NCBI RefSeq assembly: GCF_001428105.1
Contig: NZ_LMSJ01000034.1
Span: forward strand, 254,832-318,831
Direction of reading: 5' to 3'
Source: Paenibacillus sp. Soil766
GTDB taxonomy: Bacteria > Bacillota > Bacilli > Paenibacillales > NBRC-103111
DNA length: 64,000 nt
This document shows, piece by piece, positions 60,853 to 64,000 of this stretch. The notes beneath the pieces are model-generated. The model saw only the letters and a program-made list of their open reading frames with translations. It was not told where the DNA came from and ran no database searches. Position 1 is the first letter of the stretch; each line of letters opens with the position of its first letter. The translations under genes and the position numbers were made by a program.

Positions 60853-61572
60853 ATGAACATTCACGCTGATACCACAGACATTGCTATCTATGTTTCAGCT
60901 GGATTTGCAACCGCGTCTAACTTCTTAGATGACTTTGCTTCAAAACTTGTTTCGCGATATGAGCAAGCAGGCAGACGTGTGCGTGTTCATGTTCACTTTC
61001 CATACGGTGATTGGGACCGAACGAAACATGGGCAGCTGACCGAAATCATACGTGATATGTGGCATAATGCGCATCGTAAGAAATCTGTATATGGCGGCAA
61101 AAGCTTGCGCGAGCTCGTGGAATCGACTAGGGGGCACGGTCAAAAGCTCATATTTATCGGACATAGCGCTGGTGCGGTGGCCTCGATAATGGCGGCGGAG
61201 GAATGTGCTCTTGATGGGCAGAACATCCTTGCTGTCATCCAAATTGGATCGCCGAGATGTGCAATTCCAGCATCATTAAAAAACAAAGTGTTGTACGTAC
61301 ATGCTATGAATCCGCAGAATCAATCACGCGATCCCATTCCAAGGCTTGGAACATGGGGTGGGTGGAGTCGAACACGATTTGGCATTTACGGCTGGAACCG
61401 TGTGAAACATGCGCCGATTCACCAGCTCATGCTCCCAATTATCGGGAGTCATGCTGATTATTTTAGAGATCACAATCCCTATCTATGGGAAAATGTGTCC
61501 AATTTACAAACTACCATGAACGCGATTTGGACATGGCTGCAAACACTCGAAAAGGATGTTGAATATGATTGA
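60853..61572 (+). CDS. Alpha/beta-hydrolase (lipase-like) protein
   Basis: 239 residues, no signal peptide. The nucleophile elbow LIFIGHSAGAVASIMAA (GxSxG, about residues 97-113) and a late GSHADYF suggest a serine hydrolase fold, with VQIGSPRCAIPASLKNKVLYVHAMNPQNQSRDPIPRLG resembling lipase-class-3-like proteins. Not a recognised named family. ATG follows GAAAGGAACGGAGC. It overlaps the next small gene by eight bases. Confidence 0.78.
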   Translation: MNIHADTTDIAIYVSAGFATASNFLDDFASKLVSRYEQAGRRVRVHVHFPYGDWDRTKHGQLTEIIRDMWHNAHRKKSVYGGKSLRELVESTRGHGQKLIFIGHSAGAVASIMAAEECALDGQNILAVIQIGSPRCAIPASLKNKVLYVHAMNPQNQSRDPIPRLGTWGGWSRTRFGIYGWNRVKHAPIHQLMLPIIGSHADYFRDHNPYLWENVSNLQTTMNAIWTWLQTLEKDVEYD

Positions 61573-61828
61573 AATTTTAAAAGCAAGTATGGAACACAGC
61601 AAAGAAGATGGCTACCTCGGGCATGTGGAATTCAAAGTCGAAGGTCATGAGATTCCGTACGAAATCACACTCCAAAGTACAAGAGGCAAGAACGACTGGA
61701 GCTACGCCCTTCACTTCCTACGTGAATCCGGCAAAGAAGAGGATATTGAGGCTGTTGAAGAATTGTTAGAAGAAGACGAGCATTTCGATTTACTCGTGAA
61801 CGCAGCAAGAGAAACATTAGCGAAATAA
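61565..61828 (+). CDS. Hypothetical acidic protein, 87 residues
   Basis: Unrecognised. A beta-rich first half (GHVEFKVEGHEIPYEITLQSTRG) and an acidic helical second half (KEEDIEAVEELLEEDEHFDLLVNAARETL). ATG 61565 overlaps the end of the hydrolase gene, with AAAAGGATG before it. No signal peptide. Probably coupled to the hydrolase. Confidence 0.7.
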   Translation: MIEILKASMEHSKEDGYLGHVEFKVEGHEIPYEITLQSTRGKNDWSYALHFLRESGKEEDIEAVEELLEEDEHFDLLVNAARETLAK

Positions 61829-61860
61829 GTCATCCCCACACTCAGAAAGTTAACACACGT

Positions 61861-61886
61861 AAACCCGCGCTTATTGCGCGGGTTTT
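61861..61886 (+). terminator. Terminator after the hypothetical acidic-protein gene
   Basis: AAACCCGCGC / GCGCGGGTTT perfect stem with five T. Confidence 0.92.
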
Positions 61887-61973
61887 TGTCGTGGTTAGCG
61901 GTTGGTGATATTTACCGGTAACAACTTGGCCGAATTATTAAACAGAAGTATTAGTCATGTTACCTCTTACAAA

Positions 61974-62203
61974 TGACATTAATTGAATTTTGTCACTTTT
62001 CATAGTTGAAACAATGATGTGATGTGCGTTAGGGGGATACAACCTTTTTCAGAACTGCCAAATTACAAATATCAACTGACATTATTTGAAAATTGTCATT
62101 CTTGACTTTGCAGAATAGTGATGTGATGCTCTCAGGTTAGTTACTATCGTTACGCCACCCAGCGAAATAACATCTAACAACTGACATTATTTGAAAATTG
62201 TCA
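61974..62203. repeat. Three copies of a TGACA-N12-TGTCA dyad, about 104 bases apart
   Basis: The 360-base space between two converging genes holds 22-base dyads at 61974-61995, 62077-62098 and 62182-62203. Copies two and three are identical (TGACATTATTTGAAAATTGT...) and copy one differs at four positions. Each is followed after about ten bases by a second conserved stretch, CTTTGCAGAA(T/C)AGTGA(T/A)G, in copies two and three (weaker in copy one). Spacing is 103 and 105 bases. The arms lie downstream of both genes, so transcription-start control is not the obvious role. No T run follows them. Confidence 0.7.
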
Positions 62204-62248
62204 TTCTCCGCTTTGCAGAACAGTGAAGAGATGTGCCGTTACCACGCT

Positions 62249-63484
62249 TCACTCAAACCGTTTCAATATCAACACGGCATTATGCCCGCCAAAACCAAAT
62301 GAGCTTGATAACCCATACCTTAGCTCAGCGCACCTCGCCACATGTGGCACATAATCAAGATCACACTGTGGATCGGGATTATCCAAGTTGATAGTCGGAG
62401 GGATGAGGCTGTCTTGTAAGGTTTTGATCAGGGCAACGGCCTCGACACCGCCGGCGGCGCCAAGCATGTGGCCGATCATGGATTTGTTGGCGCTGATCGG
62501 CACATCGTAAGCGCTGCGGCCAAGCAGACGCTTGATCGCGAGCGTCTCCGAGAGATCACCCGCGACGGTGCTCGTCGCGTGCGCGTTGATGGTGCTGATC
62601 TCCGATGCGTCGATCCTCGCATCAACCAGCGCTTCGCGCATGGCTCGGTAAGCCCCCGAGCCCTCAGGATCGGTCGCCACGATGTGGTAGGCGTCCGAGG
62701 TGGATCCATAGCCGACGATCTCGGCATGGATCCGAGCCCCGCGTCGCTCCGCATGCTCGAGCGACTCTAAGACCAAGACGCCGGCGCCTTCGGCGGCGAC
62801 GAACCCGTCGCGCTGCGCGTCGAACGGGCGGCTCGCCTGCTCCGGCGCGTCGCAGCGCGTCGACAACGCGGTTGCATTGCCGAAGCCTGCGAGCGCGAGG
62901 TCGGTGACCGTCGCTTCGGCGCCGCCGGCAATAACGGCATCTGCGCCTCCGCGCTGGATGAGCTTGAAGGCCTCGCCAATGGCGTTATTTCCCGTTGCGC
63001 AGGCGGTAACGGGAGCCAGGGTAGGCCCTTTGGCGCCGTACAAAATGCTAACCTGTGCAGCCGCCATGTTGGCAATCATCATCGGAACAACAGTCGGACT
63101 GACTCGGCTTGGCCCTCGAGCCAGCAGCGTTCTATAGTTGTCTAAGATTGTTTGGATGCCGCCAATGCCAGAGCCGATATAGACGCCAATACGTTCTTCG
63201 TTGGAGGCATCTATCACGAGATTAGCGTCATCGAGGGCTTGTTTAGCTGCCGCAACGGCGAACTGGCAGTAGCGATCCATACGTCGAACCTCCCGACGTC
63301 CAACGGCGGCTTCGGCATCGAAATCCCGCACAACGCCAGCGAAGTTCGCTTTGTAATCCGATGTGTCGAAATGCTCTATTTTAGAAATACCAGATTGCCC
63401 TGTCGTCAAATTCCCCCAGAATGTATCCACATTATTTCCTATCGGCGAAATAACTCCCATTCCTGTTATAACTACCCGTTTCAT
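62249..63484 (-). CDS. fabF: Beta-ketoacyl-ACP synthase II
   Basis: 411-residue condensing enzyme elongating acyl-ACP with malonyl-ACP. Catalytic triad: Cys162 in PVTACATGNNAIGEA, His in NAHATSTVAGD, His in ANKSMIGHMLGAAGG; the FGFGGHNA ending is typical. It stands alone, not beside fabH, fabD or acpP, and is divergent from a MmyB-type regulator, so it may be an extra copy. Reverse ATG 63484 follows GGAGGACGAC. GC is high in the middle (73% in the hand-counted line 62821-62880) and low at the N-terminal end (38% at 63421-63480), as in fadA and hrpB. Long frames on the opposite strand are shadows. Confidence 0.93.
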   Translation of the reverse strand: MKRVVITGMGVISPIGNNVDTFWGNLTTGQSGISKIEHFDTSDYKANFAGVVRDFDAEAAVGRREVRRMDRYCQFAVAAAKQALDDANLVIDASNEERIGVYIGSGIGGIQTILDNYRTLLARGPSRVSPTVVPMMIANMAAAQVSILYGAKGPTLAPVTACATGNNAIGEAFKLIQRGGADAVIAGGAEATVTDLALAGFGNATALSTRCDAPEQASRPFDAQRDGFVAAEGAGVLVLESLEHAERRGARIHAEIVGYGSTSDAYHIVATDPEGSGAYRAMREALVDARIDASEISTINAHATSTVAGDLSETLAIKRLLGRSAYDVPISANKSMIGHMLGAAGGVEAVALIKTLQDSLIPPTINLDNPDPQCDLDYVPHVARCAELRYGLSSSFGFGGHNAVLILKRFE

Positions 63485-63545
63485 CGTGTCGTCCTCCTTT
63501 TTTTTATTAGAATGTCACACTGTTTATCCTATTACAAGTTATCGT

Positions 63546-63559
63546 TTATACTGGTATAA
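63546..63559. promoter_or_regulatory. Palindrome TTATACTGGTATAA in the fabF/regulator intergenic region
   Basis: Six-base arms TTATAC/GTATAA separated by two bases; the right arm is part of a TATAAT (63555-63560) that is the likely -10 of the regulator gene. Its place between divergent genes suits a shared operator, but the assignment is inferred. Confidence 0.45.
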
Positions 63560-63597
63560 TTGCTTCTATGATACTAGGCTGAGGAGGAAACACAAGC

Positions 63598-64000
63598 ATG
63601 AACACGAAGGAGAGGCTTCAAGAATTATCTAACTTTCTAACGGCACATCGGTCACGTATCCAGCCGCATGAAGTTGGTCTGTTAGGCGGAAGCAGGCGTC
63701 GGACGCCGGGTTTGCGCCGAGAAGAAGTCGCAACGATTGCTGGTGTAAGTACGACTTGGTATACATGGCTGGAACAAGGAAGAGATATCAAAATGTCCGT
63801 ACAAGTACTTGATCGCATTGCATTTGCCTTACAATTGAATGAGGATGAGCGTCAATATTTGTTCAGTTTAGCGTTGGAACAACCAGCGCCAGCGAGCTTT
63901 GTTGATCAAATACCGACGATAAGTCCGGCTTTGAATCGGATATTAACTGAGCTTCATGATTGCCCCACGATTGTTTCGGATCGCCGATGTCACATTGTTG
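63598..64000 (+). CDS. MmyB-type helix-turn-helix transcriptional regulator, 3' partial
   Basis: The frame runs from ATG 63598 (site GAGGAGG) past the last base of the window; 134 codons are present. The N-terminal XRE-like helix-turn-helix is seen in RRRTPGLRREEVATIAGVSTTWYTWLEQGRDIKMS, with LDRIAFALQLNEDERQYLFSLA after it, the pattern of the MmyB/MLTR family. Its C-terminal domain, mostly outside the window, is a PAS-like pocket reported to bind fatty acids in a related protein. Being divergent from fabF with a shared palindrome, it may regulate fatty-acid synthesis (inference). Confidence 0.85.
   Translation, partial: MNTKERLQELSNFLTAHRSRIQPHEVGLLGGSRRRTPGLRREEVATIAGVSTTWYTWLEQGRDIKMSVQVLDRIAFALQLNEDERQYLFSLALEQPAPASFVDQIPTISPALNRILTELHDCPTIVSDRRCHIV

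Noticed and set aside
61974-62203. CRISPR array
   Set aside because: Only three units, spacers of about 82 bases that are themselves partly conserved, imperfect first copy, and no cas genes nearby.
62468-63137. Arg/Ala-rich frames opposite fabF
   Set aside because: Same cause as in hrpB; fabF has all family motifs.

Overview
The window is a chromosomal stretch from an aerobic, endospore-forming Firmicute, most likely a Paenibacillus or close relative. The evidence is a spore-germination (gerA-type) locus, an aa3-type quinol oxidase, bacillithiol-linked redox genes (BrxC, YpdA), Gram-positive LexA boxes, sigma-A-like promoters with strong AGGAGG ribosome sites, YpbS/DUF2533, and AT-leaning intergenic DNA with dispersed ATAGCGC-type repeats. 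No rRNA, tRNA, phage, insertion sequence or CRISPR array was seen.

Layout. 1-7572: fatty-acid beta-oxidation cluster fadN (5' end outside the window), fadA, fadE, an acyl-CoA ligase and a hotdog thioesterase, followed by a PucR-type regulator. 9.5-19.9 kb: mixed housekeeping genes (bacilliredoxin BrxC, EamA exporter, M20 peptidase, GDSL hydrolase, SDR, DegV, RNA-polymerase-recycling helicase HelD, glutathione peroxidase, PIG-L deacetylase, small zinc-ribbon protein, DUF1904). 20-31.6 kb: topB-ung, a zinc-dependent phospholipase C, a multi-PAS sporulation-type kinase, a deoxynucleoside kinase, cutC and an epimerase, a Tic20/DUF4870 protein and an MBL hydrolase. 31.8-35.8 kb: qoxABCD. 36-47.4 kb: an L,D-transpeptidase, M29 aminopeptidase, MFS transporter, uridine kinase, a lipoprotein / histidine kinase / HD-GYP signalling operon, a patatin and a VOC protein. 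47.4-49.7 kb: a decayed gerA-gerB locus. 49.76-53.7 kb: a TPP-riboswitch-controlled thiamine-precursor uptake operon (thiY, DUF77, thiX, thiZ, TatD hydrolase). 53.7-54.8 kb: two LexA-box promoters driving tag and an unknown 101-residue protein. 54.9-64 kb: ypdA, Dabb, DUF2164, NUDIX, YpbS, hrpB, an alpha/beta hydrolase, a stand-alone fabF and a divergent MmyB-type regulator (3' end outside the window).

Most genes are ordinary and separated by clear intrinsic terminators. The notable material is mostly non-coding: a complete TPP riboswitch followed by an orphan second copy of the riboswitch's 3' half; three ~104-bp-spaced TGACA-N12-TGTCA dyads between converging genes; two intergenic repeat clusters sharing an AAATAGCG motif with ~50-bp spacing; a pair of 15-bp palindromes upstream of the L,D-transpeptidase; and SOS boxes on an uncharacterised gene. 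Four or five probable small proteins of 46-59 residues are also described. No clearly new multi-gene system (defence, biosynthetic or mobile) was found; the best candidates for undescribed biology are the thiamine leader, the SOS gene and the dyad array.
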